Part shown: piece after piece, positions 1-9,500 of the stretch | How positions within the stretch are numbered: position 1 is the first letter of the stretch | How the letters are laid out: each line of letters starts with the position of its first letter | NCBI GenBank assembly: GCA_000403315.2 | Contig: KE159639.1 | Span: 165,323-229,322, forward strand | Source: Lachnospiraceae bacterium A2 | Lineage (GTDB): Bacteria > Bacillota > Clostridia > Lachnospirales > Lachnospiraceae | Direction of reading: 5' to 3' | DNA: 64,000 bases | Position numbers and translations under genes: made by a program | The notes under the pieces: model-generated | What the model was told of the DNA's origin: nothing | Databases searched by the model: none | Seen by the model: the letters and a program-made list of their open reading frames with translations, nothing else

Positions 1-1955
1 CCAATCTGGTATTCCCCGCTGACGGAACGGATATAGCTGATACCAGCTTTGGCAGATTCCTTCATGACATCCCCAAGCTGCCCCGTAAGCTGGAATTCCC
101 CTTTCCCAGGCATAATGTTTACTTCAATCTGGAGGGTATCGCCCCCTACGCTTGTCCAAGCCAGCCCGCGCACAATCCCAATTTCGTCAGATTCATTAAT
201 TAAGTCATAATTATATTTTTCTTTTCCCAGCAGTTTTTCTAAACTATTTTCGGATACTTTAACGCTTCTTTTATTTTCCTGGTAAATAACCCTTGCCGCT
301 TTCCGGCAGATTTCCCCGATTTTACGTTCCAGGTTCCGCACGCCTGCTTCTCTTGTGTAGCCCCGGATTAACCGTTCCAACGCACGGTCGCTAATAGAAA
401 TCTGCCCTTCTTTCAATCCGTTCTTTTCCATCTGCTTTGCAATCAGGTGCTCCCTTGCAATATGGGCTTTCTCATTTTCCGTATAGCTGCTGACTTCAAT
501 AATTTCCATACGGTCCAGCAAAGGCTTTGGGATGGTCTGGAGGGAATTGGCCGTGGCAATAAACAATACCTCGGACAGGTCCAAGGGCAGCTCCACATAA
601 TGGTCCCGGAACTTGCTGTTCTGCTCGCTGTCTAATACTTCCAGCAAAGCTGATGCCGTATCCCCTTTGTAATCGGTGCTGATTTTATCAATCTCATCCA
701 GAAGCATCAGGGGGTTTTTCACCCCGGCATTTTTCAGCCCGTTGGCTATCCGCCCGGGCATCGCCCCTACATAAGTTTTCCTGTGGCCACGGATTTCTGC
801 TTCATCCCTTACGCCCCCCAGGCTAATGCGCACATATTTTTTGTCCAAGGCGCGGGCCACGGATTTTGCTATGCTGGTTTTCCCGGTTCCCGGCGGGCCT
901 ACTAAACAGATAATGGGGCTGTCCCCTTTTTTTGTCAGGTTCCGCACTGCCAGAAATTCCAGCATCCGTTCCTTAACCTTTTCCATGCCGTAATGGTCCT
1001 CGTCCAGAATCCGTTCTGCATCCTCCAGATTCCGGTTATCCTTAGACACCTTATTCCAGGGCAGCTCCAGCAGGGTTTCAATATAGCCGCGGATAACTGC
1101 GCTTTCCGAGGAATTGATGGACACGCTTTTAAACCGTTCAATCTCTTTTTCCAGCTTCTCCTTAACCTCAGAATCTGCTTCCAGCTTGTTGGTTTCCTCC
1201 TGATAATGCTCTGCTTCCGAAATGGTGTTGTCTTCCCCAAGTTCCTCCCGGATTAGCTTCATCTGCTCCCGCAGGATGTATTCTTTCTGGTTTTTATCGA
1301 CTTTTTCCTTGACTTTTGTCTGGAACTCCGTCTTGATTTGGATGATGTTGATTTCATTCAGCAAAATGATCATCAAGGTTTCATACCGTTCCTGCAGGGA
1401 ATTTGCTTCCAGAATCCGCTGCTTCTGCTCGTACCCTACCGGAAGGTTATTGCCAATATGGTCCAGCAGCTTATCCAAATCTGTAATTTCTATCATCTGC
1501 CTTGCCAGCTCTTTCCCCGGCTTTGGGTTCAGCATACAGTAACGGGTAAAGGTTTCCCGTATGCCGCGCAGCATGGCTTCCTGGATTTCCACCGCCATCA
1601 GTTCCTCGTCCCTCTGCAGCGGCTCTACTTCTGCCAGAAGGCATTCTTCCTGTTCCATGGACAGCAGACGGGCGCGGGTTTCTCCCTCCACCAGCACCCG
1701 CACCACATTGTTCTGCATCTTAATGACTTGCTTAATAACTGCAATAATCCCAACAGTATATAAATCTTCCAGTTCCGGATCTTCTTTTTCTACGTTTTTC
1801 TGTGTTACCAGAAATACCATCTGGTCATCCATCATGGCTGCTTCCAGCGCACGGACAGACCGGTTTCTGCTCACATCAAAATGTGCCACCATACCGGGGA
1901 GTATCGCCATTCCCCGTAGTGCCACTGCTGGAACTTTTCTGTACTCTTCCTTCAT
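1..1955 (-). CDS. lon: Lon ATP-dependent protease, partial (C-terminus outside window)
   Basis: Cytosolic AAA+ serine protease that unfolds and degrades damaged and regulatory proteins. The first ~650 codons are present. The N-terminal substrate-binding domain begins MKEEYRKVPAVALRGMAILP, followed by a long helical region. The ATPase has a Walker A motif (GPPGTGKTS) encoded near 872-900. The open frame runs off the left edge within the protease domain, at the segment ESAKAGISYIRS. In known Lon proteins the catalytic Ser/Lys dyad lies after this point, so it cannot be seen here. The start is the ATG at 1955, directly behind a strong site (GAGGAGAG). It lies 11 bases downstream of clpX on the same strand, so the clpX-lon pair is probably co-transcribed. 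Full-length Lon is usually 770-810 residues. Confidence 0.96.
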   Translation of the reverse strand, partial: MKEEYRKVPAVALRGMAILPGMVAHFDVSRNRSVRALEAAMMDDQMVFLVTQKNVEKEDPELEDLYTVGIIAVIKQVIKMQNNVVRVLVEGETRARLLSMEQEECLLAEVEPLQRDEELMAVEIQEAMLRGIRETFTRYCMLNPKPGKELARQMIEITDLDKLLDHIGNNLPVGYEQKQRILEANSLQERYETLMIILLNEINIIQIKTEFQTKVKEKVDKNQKEYILREQMKLIREELGEDNTISEAEHYQEETNKLEADSEVKEKLEKEIERFKSVSINSSESAVIRGYIETLLELPWNKVSKDNRNLEDAERILDEDHYGMEKVKERMLEFLAVRNLTKKGDSPIICLVGPPGTGKTSIAKSVARALDKKYVRISLGGVRDEAEIRGHRKTYVGAMPGRIANGLKNAGVKNPLMLLDEIDKISTDYKGDTASALLEVLDSEQNSKFRDHYVELPLDLSEVLFIATANSLQTIPKPLLDRMEIIEVSSYTENEKAHIAREHLIAKQMEKNGLKEGQISISDRALERLIRGYTREAGVRNLERKIGEICRKAARVIYQENKRSVKVSENSLEKLLGKEKYNYDLINESDEIGIVRGLAWTSVGGDTLQIEVNIMPGKGEFQLTGQLGDVMKESAKAGISYIRSVSGEYQI

Positions 1956-1966
1956 GTTATCTCTCC

Positions 1967-3226
1967 TCAGGCAGATTTCGACTTCCCTAAACTGCCGTAC
2001 GCAATCTCCACTTCCTGGGCATCCTCCACGGCTGCCTTCGTGATATTGCAATGTGTAATGGATTCATCCGATGGGACACGGTACATCAAATCCATCAATA
2101 CTTTCTCTACGATTGCCCGGAGCCCCCTCGCCCCTGTTTTACGCTTTAACGTCTTTTCTGCAATCGCTTCTATGGCATCCTCGTCAAAGTTCAGGGAAAC
2201 CCCATCCAGCTCAAACAGCGCCTGGTACTGGCGGAGCAGGGAATTCCTCGGCTCTTTCAGGATACGCACCAGCGCCGCCTTATCCAAAGCTTCCAGCGAT
2301 ACCGTTACCGGGACACGCCCTACAAACTCTGGGATCAGGCCGAATTTTACAAAATCCTGCGGCAGTGCATGTTTGAAGATGACGCCTAAATCCTTCTCCC
2401 GCTTATCTGCAATTTCCGCATTAAAGCCCATGGACTTCTGATCCATCCTGTTTTCCACGATTTTGTCCAGCCCTTCAAATGCCCCGCCGCAGATAAACAG
2501 GATATTGGTGGTATCAATCTGTATCAGTTCCTGCTGGGGATGCTTCCTCCCCCCCTGGGGCGGCACGCTTGCCACAGTCCCTTCCAGAATTTTCAAAAGC
2601 GCCTGCTGCACGCCTTCCCCGGACACGTCCCGGGTAATGGAAGGATTTTCTGATTTTCTGGTAATCTTGTCAATTTCGTCAATATAAATAATCCCACGCT
2701 GGGCACGTTCAATATCGTACTCTGCTGCCTGGATAATCTTAAGCAAAATATTTTCCACATCCTCGCCCACATAGCCTGCCTCCGTCAAGGCAGTGGCATC
2801 TGCAATGGCAAAAGGCACATTCAGGATCCTTGCCAGTGTCTGGGCTAAAAGGGTCTTGCCGCACCCTGTGGGCCCAAGCATCAGGATATTGCTTTTCTGT
2901 AATTCCACCCCAAGGTTGGGCGGAGCCAGAATCCTCTTATAATGGTTATAAACTGCAACAGATAGCACCTTTTTTGCTTCTTCCTGCCCGATGACATATT
3001 CATCCAGAAATGCTTTCAGTTCCACCGGCTTTAAAAGATTGATTTCTTCTACCTCCGGCTGCACCATTTCTTCTTCTTCTAATTCTTCCTCAATAATTTC
3101 TGCACAGATATCTACACATTCATCGCAGATATAAGCCCCGTTTGGGCCTGCGATCAATTTACGCACCTGCCCGTCTGTCTTTCCGCAGAAGGAGCAGCGG
3201 ATCCTGTCATCCATTCTTCCAGCCAT
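1967..3226 (-). CDS. clpX: ATP-dependent Clp protease ATP-binding subunit ClpX
   Basis: AAA+ unfoldase that selects and threads substrates into the ClpP chamber. It starts with a C4 zinc-binding domain (CSFC ... CDEC). A Walker A (GPTGCGKT), a Walker B ([10 protein letters not shown]) and the C-terminal sensor segment [13 protein letters not shown] follow. The chosen ATG at 3226 ([11 protein letters not shown]) gives 419 residues, the usual ClpX length. It follows a G-rich stretch (GGGGTGAAGAA). The frame extends upstream to a GTG at 3262, which lies next to the intergenic hairpin and has no good ribosome site. Neighbours are clpP upstream and lon downstream, the standard Firmicute cluster. 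Confidence 0.96.
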   Translation of the reverse strand: MAGRMDDRIRCSFCGKTDGQVRKLIAGPNGAYICDECVDICAEIIEEELEEEEMVQPEVEEINLLKPVELKAFLDEYVIGQEEAKKVLSVAVYNHYKRILAPPNLGVELQKSNILMLGPTGCGKTLLAQTLARILNVPFAIADATALTEAGYVGEDVENILLKIIQAAEYDIERAQRGIIYIDEIDKITRKSENPSITRDVSGEGVQQALLKILEGTVASVPPQGGRKHPQQELIQIDTTNILFICGGAFEGLDKIVENRMDQKSMGFNAEIADKREKDLGVIFKHALPQDFVKFGLIPEFVGRVPVTVSLEALDKAALVRILKEPRNSLLRQYQALFELDGVSLNFDEDAIEAIAEKTLKRKTGARGLRAIVEKVLMDLMYRVPSDESITHCNITKAAVEDAQEVEIAYGSLGKSKSA

Positions 3227-3263
3227 TTCTTCACCCCATTCATCCATTTCTATTTTGAGCACT

Positions 3264-3297
3264 TAAGGGACAGTGGCATATGCGCGCTGTCCCCTTA
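3264..3297 (-). other. Intercistronic hairpin between clpP and clpX
   Basis: On the minus strand, TAAGGGGACAG pairs with CTGTCCCTTA around a 13-base loop. There is no following T-run, so it is not a classic terminator. It could be an RNA processing or stability element setting the ClpP:ClpX ratio; that role is inferred. Confidence 0.5.
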
Positions 3298-3300
3298 TTT

Positions 3301-3885
3301 CTACTTTCTGTTTGTAATTACACCATCAATCAAACCATATTCCTTTGCTTCATCCGCTGACATGTAATTGTCACGCTCGGTATCTGCCGCGATTACGTCA
3401 TATGGTTTTCCAGTATTTTCAGATAATATGGTATTCAGCCGCTTCTTGGTCTTTAGTATATTATCTGCAACAATCTGAATATCTGTTGCCTGCCCTTTGG
3501 CTCCGCCGGAAGGCTGGTGAATCATGATTTCAGCATTTGGAAGGGCAAAGCGTTTCCCTTTGGTGCCCCCTGCCAGCAGAAATGCCCCCATGCTTGCAGC
3601 CAGCCCAATGCAGATGGTTTCCACATCGCACTTGATATAGTTCATGGTATCGTAAATTGCAAGCCCTGCAGTTACTACGCCGCCTGGGGAATTGATATAC
3701 AAATGGATATCTTTTCCCGGGTCTTCCGATTCCAGAAACAGAAGCTGCGCTATTACAAGCCCCGCTGTCGTTTCATTGACTTCTTCCCCCAGAAAAATAA
3801 TCCTGTCCTTTAATAGCCTTGAATAAATATCGTAAGACCGTTCTCCTCGGCTGGTCTGTTCCACCACGTAGGGTACTAAACTCAT
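3301..3885 (-). CDS. clpP: ATP-dependent Clp protease proteolytic subunit ClpP
   Basis: Tetradecameric serine peptidase that degrades substrates fed by ClpX or other Clp ATPases. The catalytic triad is visible at family positions: Ser98 in AASMGAF, His123 in MIHQPSGG, and Asp172 in TERDNYMS. The oxyanion-hole segment INSPGG is at 64-69. The 194-residue length is typical. The ATG at 3885 follows a strong ribosome site (AAGGAGGAAG). It lies between tig and clpX, the usual tig-clpP-clpX order. Confidence 0.98.
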   Translation of the reverse strand: MSLVPYVVEQTSRGERSYDIYSRLLKDRIIFLGEEVNETTAGLVIAQLLFLESEDPGKDIHLYINSPGGVVTAGLAIYDTMNYIKCDVETICIGLAASMGAFLLAGGTKGKRFALPNAEIMIHQPSGGAKGQATDIQIVADNILKTKKRLNTILSENTGKPYDVIAADTERDNYMSADEAKEYGLIDGVITNRK

Positions 3886-3959
3886 TCCATCTTCCTCCTT
3901 ACTCCTTACACATATGCCCGCCTCCAGGGTATAATATGGCGCAGATATTCCCGGAAGCC

Positions 3960-5249
3960 TTAGGCTTCCTCTGCTGCCTTCTCTACAATCAGGTCAACTG
4001 CCTTTTGGATTGCCAGATCCTTCTTCATATTTTCCCGTTCGCTGTCCCCAAAGATCTCTTTCAGCTTTTCAACTTCCATGCCGTACATGTCAGCCATGTT
4101 CCCAAGCTCTTTCTCCACGTCCTCCTCGGACACTTGGATATTTTCTGCTTTTGCAATGGCCTCAAGCACCAGCCCGGACTGGATCCGTTTCAGGGCATCC
4201 GGCCGCATCTGCTCCATCAGTTTTTCTTCGGTTACGCCGGTAAACTGTGCGTACTGCTCCATGGACAGGCCCTGCTGCGCAATCCTGTTTGCAAACTCAT
4301 CCACCATGTTTTCTGTCTGGGTATCAACCATTGCGTCCGGGATTTCCATCTGGGAATCCGCAACGATTTTCTCAATAACCTCGTTTTCCCGTTGGCGCCT
4401 TGCTTCATTTTCTTTGCGTTCCGCCAGCTTTTCCTTCACGCTGCCTTTGTATTCTTCCAGGGTGTCAAACTCTGATACGTCCTGTGCAAATTCATCGTCC
4501 AGTTCCGGGAGCTCCTCAGCCTTGATTTCATTGATTTTTACCTGGAATACCGCCGGCTTCCCAGCCACTTCCGATGAATGGTAATCTTCTGGGAAGGTGA
4601 CGTCCAGCGTTACCTCGTCCCCGGCATTCTTGCCGATTAACTGTTCTTCAAATGTATCAATAAAGGTGTGTGAGCCAAGCACCAGCGCAAAATTCTCGTC
4701 TTTCCCGCCTTCAAATGCAACGCCGTCCACAAACCCTTCATAGTCAATAACTGCCGTATCGCCTTCCTGCGCTGGGCGGCCTTCTACTGCCACCATCCTT
4801 GCATTGCCTTTCTGCTCTTTTTCAACTTCAGCGTTTATTTCTTCCTCGGATACGGAAACATCTGCTTTCTTTACAGAAACACCAAAATAGTTCCCCAATG
4901 TAACTTCCGGCTTCACTGCTACTTCCGCAGTAAAAATGAAATTTTTCCCTTTCTCTAATTCCACCACGTCGATGTCCGGGCGGGATACAATCTCAAGGCC
5001 GGATTCTTCTGCTGCCTTCGGGTATTCTTTGGGAAGAATGATGTTCACTGCTTCTTCATAAAAAATTTCAGGCCCATACATTTTCTCAATCATATGCCTT
5101 GGCACTTTCCCCTTCCGGAAACCTGGAAGGTTAATCCTGCTTTTCTGTTTCATATATGCTGCCTGAATTGCTTTTTCCAATTCTTCTGCAGGAACCTCAA
5201 CGGTGAGTTTTGCCATATTCTTCTCCAAATTTTCTACCTGTACGCTCAT
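3960..5249 (-). CDS. tig: Trigger factor, ribosome-associated chaperone / peptidyl-prolyl isomerase
   Basis: Binds at the ribosome exit tunnel and shields nascent chains. Three regions are present. The N-terminal ribosome-binding domain carries the signature [15 protein letters not shown] central FKBP-type PPIase domain includes [15 protein letters not shown] long helical C-terminal chaperone domain follows. The ATG at 5249 ([15 protein letters not shown]) sits 11 bases behind AAGGAGGAAG and gives 429 residues, the normal length. The frame is open further upstream (to 5336), but that extension does not look like trigger factor and is rejected. This is the first gene of the tig-clpP-clpX-lon block. 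Confidence 0.97.
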   Translation of the reverse strand: MSVQVENLEKNMAKLTVEVPAEELEKAIQAAYMKQKSRINLPGFRKGKVPRHMIEKMYGPEIFYEEAVNIILPKEYPKAAEESGLEIVSRPDIDVVELEKGKNFIFTAEVAVKPEVTLGNYFGVSVKKADVSVSEEEINAEVEKEQKGNARMVAVEGRPAQEGDTAVIDYEGFVDGVAFEGGKDENFALVLGSHTFIDTFEEQLIGKNAGDEVTLDVTFPEDYHSSEVAGKPAVFQVKINEIKAEELPELDDEFAQDVSEFDTLEEYKGSVKEKLAERKENEARRQRENEVIEKIVADSQMEIPDAMVDTQTENMVDEFANRIAQQGLSMEQYAQFTGVTEEKLMEQMRPDALKRIQSGLVLEAIAKAENIQVSEEDVEKELGNMADMYGMEVEKLKEIFGDSERENMKKDLAIQKAVDLIVEKAAEEA

Positions 5250-5406
5250 TCTTGCTACTTCCTCCTTAAATATATATGGTAATCCTAATATCCTTTTCAC
5301 GAAACAAAACGGGCAAATATGCATTTTCCGAAACATGAGGCTTGGCTGCCTTGCGCGCTGGGCGCGGGAATAAAAGCCTAATGCCCTAACTTACACTCAT
5401 TTTGGA

Positions 5407-5415
5407 ATTATATCA
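5407..5415 (-). promoter_or_regulatory. Extended -10 promoter for tig
   Basis: The minus strand reads TGATATAAT, an extended -10 (TGnTATAAT), about 160 bases before the tig start. No convincing -35 hexamer is seen 17 bases upstream. Confidence 0.55.
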
Positions 5416-5462
5416 CACTTCCTGGGAAAATACCAGCACTTTTTTGAAATGCCCGGAAAACC

Positions 5463-6449
5463 CTATTCCAAATCCAGCAGCTCCTGCATAAAGCTGCAGT
5501 AATCCGTCCTTTCTTCCTTGATGAATTTAATTGCGGCAGAAGGATGGCTGTTTAGAATCCCCGTTACAAGGTAGGGGATGTCGTAACCCCAGACAGTCCC
5601 TTCCGCCTTTAACTTCAGCATATGTTTTTCCACAAAGCGGATAATTGGGATTTCGTCGTATTTTGGGTTTTTCAGGAAGCTGAGCAGGGATTCCATATAG
5701 CAGTTCCCGGCGCCCCGCCCCATGCCGCTGACAGTGGCGTCTAAAAGGCTGACGCCCATGCGGCAGCCCTCAATGGTATTGGCAAAGGCAAGCTGCTGGT
5801 TGTTATGGGTGTGTATCCCCACGTTTTTTCCATAAGCTTCTGCCACTTCCACGTACTTTTGGGACAGCTTGGTAATCTGCTCCGGGTAAAAGGAGCCGAA
5901 ACTGTCCACCAGATAAATGGTGTCTACGGAGCTTCTCCCAAGGAGGTCCAGCCCTGCATATAAATCGTCCGTATTGACTTTGGACACAGCCATAATATTT
6001 ACCGTTACCTCATAGCCCTTCTTTTTCAGGTGGTCAATCATCTCAGCCGCAGCAGGGATTTGGTGGATATAGGTTGCCACCCGCACCATGTCAATGACGC
6101 TGTCTTTTCTGGGGAGGATGTCCTTTTTGTAGTCGCAGCGGCCCACATCCGCCATCACGGAAATCTTCAAGGGGGACTTATTTTCCCCCACAATGGCGCG
6201 GATATCCTTCTCATCGCAGAATTTCCATTTGCCAAATTTGTTGGGGTCGAACAGCTCCTTGGAGGCCTTGTAGCCAAATTCCATATAGTCCACCCCTGCT
6301 TTGATGTTTGCTTCATACAAATCCCGGGCAAATTCATCCGTAAAGGCAAAATTATTGACAAGCCCCCCGTCCCGGAGCGTGCAGTCCACAACCTTGATGT
6401 CGGGGCAGTAGTCCATTAAAGTTCTTTTATTGCATTGTTCTGCGCTCAT
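5463..6449 (-). CDS. HMGL-like (DRE-TIM) aldolase-domain protein
   Basis: A TIM-barrel metal-dependent aldolase/lyase of the HMG-CoA lyase-like family, 328 residues. Seen directly are the N-terminal substrate/metal motif VVDCTLRDGG (about 20-29) and the metal-binding HTHNN (about 216-220). A glycine-rich stretch GMGRGAGN also matches 4-hydroxy-2-oxovalerate aldolase-like proteins. Such proteins are common in gut Clostridia, sometimes next to sugar-nucleotide genes, but the substrate is not known. It appears monocistronic: a consensus promoter lies just upstream, and tig downstream has its own promoter. The start codon follows GGAGGGATAAGGA. It is an aldolase family member with high confidence; the reaction is unassigned. 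Confidence 0.85.
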   Translation of the reverse strand: MSAEQCNKRTLMDYCPDIKVVDCTLRDGGLVNNFAFTDEFARDLYEANIKAGVDYMEFGYKASKELFDPNKFGKWKFCDEKDIRAIVGENKSPLKISVMADVGRCDYKKDILPRKDSVIDMVRVATYIHQIPAAAEMIDHLKKKGYEVTVNIMAVSKVNTDDLYAGLDLLGRSSVDTIYLVDSFGSFYPEQITKLSQKYVEVAEAYGKNVGIHTHNNQQLAFANTIEGCRMGVSLLDATVSGMGRGAGNCYMESLLSFLKNPKYDEIPIIRFVEKHMLKLKAEGTVWGYDIPYLVTGILNSHPSAAIKFIKEERTDYCSFMQELLDLE

Positions 6450-6503
6450 TCCTTATCCCTCCATGTTCTGTCTTTTCACACTTTAAACCGATAAAGTCCC
6501 TTT

Positions 6504-6532
6504 ATCATACAAAATAATTGCAGGTTTGTCAA
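6504..6532 (-). promoter_or_regulatory. Sigma-A promoter for the HMGL-like aldolase gene
   Basis: The minus strand carries TTGACA (6527-6532), a 17-base spacer and TATGAT (6504-6509), about 55 bases before the start codon. A short hairpin, GATAAAG-GGA-CTTTATC, lies at the predicted transcript start. Confidence 0.85.
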
Positions 6533-6541
6533 TCTGCTCGA

Positions 6542-6595
6542 TTCTATAGGAAAGATACTTTCACGCTTTAGCGTGACAAGGCCTTTTCTAATAAG
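6542..6595. repeat. Palindromic repeat unit (copy 1 of the TTCTATAGGAAA family)
   Basis: This 54-bp unit begins TTCTATAGGAAA and has an inner hairpin, CACGCTTTAGCGTG. It matches the unit at 35555-35608 closely, but its right arm has drifted (TTTTCTA instead of TTTCCTATAGAA). It sits just after the jetC stop codon and may serve as its 3' hairpin. Confidence 0.8.
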
Positions 6596-6596
6596 A

Positions 6597-9500
6597 TTAA
6601 AACAGCAGCTCCTGCTGCACCACCTCAATCTGTGCCACGCTCAGCTCTTCCGGCTCATTCCCACGCATATGCTCCCCTTTTAAGTACTGCGTCCCCTGCC
6701 GTATGCTGGCGGCAACGAGGTTCAGCACATAAATATTGTCAAAACGGTTATAAATGGACTCCCCGCCAAGGCCCGTCAGGCAGATAAGCTGGGTGTTGGC
6801 CTTTTTTGCCATGTCCATCAGGGGCTTTAACAGGTGGGAAGCATTGGTCTGGGCAAAGGGGTTGTCCATCAGCAGCACCTTGCCCTCATTCCGGTCCGCA
6901 AAAATATCTGTATCGTCCCTGCGCATAAAATAAAGCAGGCTTGAAAGGATGACAAACGCAGACAGGAACCCTTCCCCTCCGGAGTTCCTTGCAACTTCCG
7001 CCCAGGTGATGGGGTATTCCCGCTGTTCTTCCACTTTGTAAAGGCGGATCTGCACATTCCCAATCCCCACCACCGTGTCATAGAGGTTCCTGGTTGTCAT
7101 CTGGGTACCGAAATACTCCCCGGCATTTTCATTCCGGCTAAAAATTGCAAGGCCCTTCTGGGTCAGGCCGTCTATGAAATCTTCCAGCCTTAAACGGTAA
7201 AGGCCTTCGTTTTCCTCCCATGGGGGAAGCTGGATTTTCAGCATTTTCACCGGGCGTTCCCGGATAGAAATGGTGGAATTATGGTCTATTTTCCCTAGGT
7301 TTTTGTGGACCTCCTGCACATACTCCTCCAAAAGCTCTACAATTTTGCTTTTTTCCTTTTCCACAAGGGAAATGTCCACTTCCAGTTTTTCCATCAGGCT
7401 CTGGTAGGACTGGACCGTTGTGTCTAGCTGCCGCTGTACCTGCCCGGCGTCCCCGGACAGCTCCAGCATGGCTTCCAGCGGTTTCCGGTAGAAATCCTCA
7501 TGGAACTGCTCCAAACGCACAATCTGGTTCAGCACATGGACAAGCTGCTCCTGTGCCTTTTGCCTGTCGTCCCGGTACTGATTGTAATCCCTAAGCAGGA
7601 TCCCTTTGAAATTCCGGAGGCTCTGGGTGCCAAAATCTTCAAAATCCTCTGCCCATTCCACTGGCTCTGTGATGGGCAGCCCGCTGTATTCTGCAAGGGC
7701 AGTCAGTGTTTCATTGTAGCTGTTCCTGCGGTCCTGCAAGCGTTTCCCGGCCTGTTCCAGTTCCTTCCTTTGGTAGTCCAATTGGTTTTTCCGGGCTTTG
7801 AAATCTTCGCTTCGGATTTCCTCCTTGGGCAGGGGCTGTTCCTGCCCACATTCTTCGGCCATGCGCCGGATGCGGCCTTCCATCTGCTGCATCAGCAAGG
7901 CTACCTGCTTGTCCTCCTCGTTCCAGCGGCTTTCCTTTCCTTTCAGCTTGCTGGCCCGGTCTTCCAACTGGGCTTCCTGATGGGTTTCTTCCCGGCGGCT
8001 GTAGGAAATTTCCAGCCATTGCTCTTTGGAAAGGCGGTATTTCCGGGAGAGGTGGCTTAATTCCTCACAAGCCTTCTGGTAACGCTTGCTGCTTTTCTGC
8101 TCCCGCTCCTCCAAAGACTGGATTTCTTGGGATACATTGGCGGTAATAGCCTGATAGCGGGCTTCCAGTTCGGATACTTTTTCTGGGGGCAGCACCAAAA
8201 CTTCTGCTCGGCCTTCCCCATCCACCGCTTCCCCATAGCCCCGGTATAAGGAAAGCTGCCCATCCAGCCGTTCCTGTATCCGCTCCAAGCCTGCCTGCTG
8301 GTTCCTAAGGGTTACAAGCTTCTCCTGGAGCTTTCCTTCCTTCAGTCTGGACAGCTTCTTGCCTTCTGTCAGGCGCAGTTCTTCCTTCCGGCATTTTTCC
8401 TGCTGCCGGCAATGCTCTTGGTATTCCTCATAGGCTCTGCACAGTTCAGAAAAATCCAGTTCTTTTTGTTTGAAATGCTCAATCTGCTTTTCTGCCGTGC
8501 GGATTTCCTTTTCTAAAATAGAAATTTGTTCCTGCAAGCTGGAAAGCTCTTGGGAAAACCAGCGGGTTTCTTTTTCCAGATCCTTGATTTTTTCTTCCAA
8601 TGCCAGAATCTGCTTCTGGTTTTCCTGATAATTTTCCTTGCGGACTTGCTGCTGCTTCACCTGCTCCTGCCATGAGAAATAAGATCCGTACTCCTGCTTT
8701 TTGATGGCAATCTGCTCTTGCTTTTTCTCGATTTGCCCCTGCTTTTCTGCCACAAGCTGCCGCAATTTTTCCTCGTCCAAAAGATTTTCATTAAACAGAA
8801 GGTAAAACTGGACGTCAGAAAAATCTACCAATGGGCTGGCTTGGCCCTTTGCTTTCTGCCCTAAATTCTTACGCAGCAGGATGGGAATGGGGAACCCGGT
8901 GGCGATGCTGCCAGAAAGCTGTTTCAATTTTTCTGCCTCTCCATCTGACAGTATCAGGGCATAAGGCAAAAAGGGGTGGCTCTGTACCAGCTCCCGGTTC
9001 TTTTTCTGGGAATATCCGTTCTTTTTTAGCCATTCCATGCCATACACGATATGGATGCCGGCTTTTTCAAATTCAGTTTCCAGTTCTTTGGGCAATTCTA
9101 AGATTTTTCCCTCGGTAAGCTTCTGGTATTCCTTTTGGAGTTCATTTTCTTCTTTTTCCAAGTTCCGGCGGAGGTTTTCCAGTTCCAGAAGCTTATGCCC
9201 TGCGGCCTGTAAAATCTTTTCTTCTTCCAATAAAGCGGATTCGTCCAATCCCAGATAGGTTAAAATATCCCTGCGCTTTAAAAGCTCCTGTTCATATACT
9301 TCCTGCAATTGTTCCTGCTGTTTTTTCCCTGCAATGGCAAATGCTTTTTCTTCATTTTTGCGGAGCAGGCTGTGCTCCAAGCTGGTCCTCCTGCTTTTGG
9401 CCTGTTCCAGTTCCCGGCTCTTTGCTGCTTTTTTCCTTGTTTCTTCTTCCCATGCCTTCTGGCAGGCGTCCCCGAAAATTTCCAGGCTGCCCGGCTCATA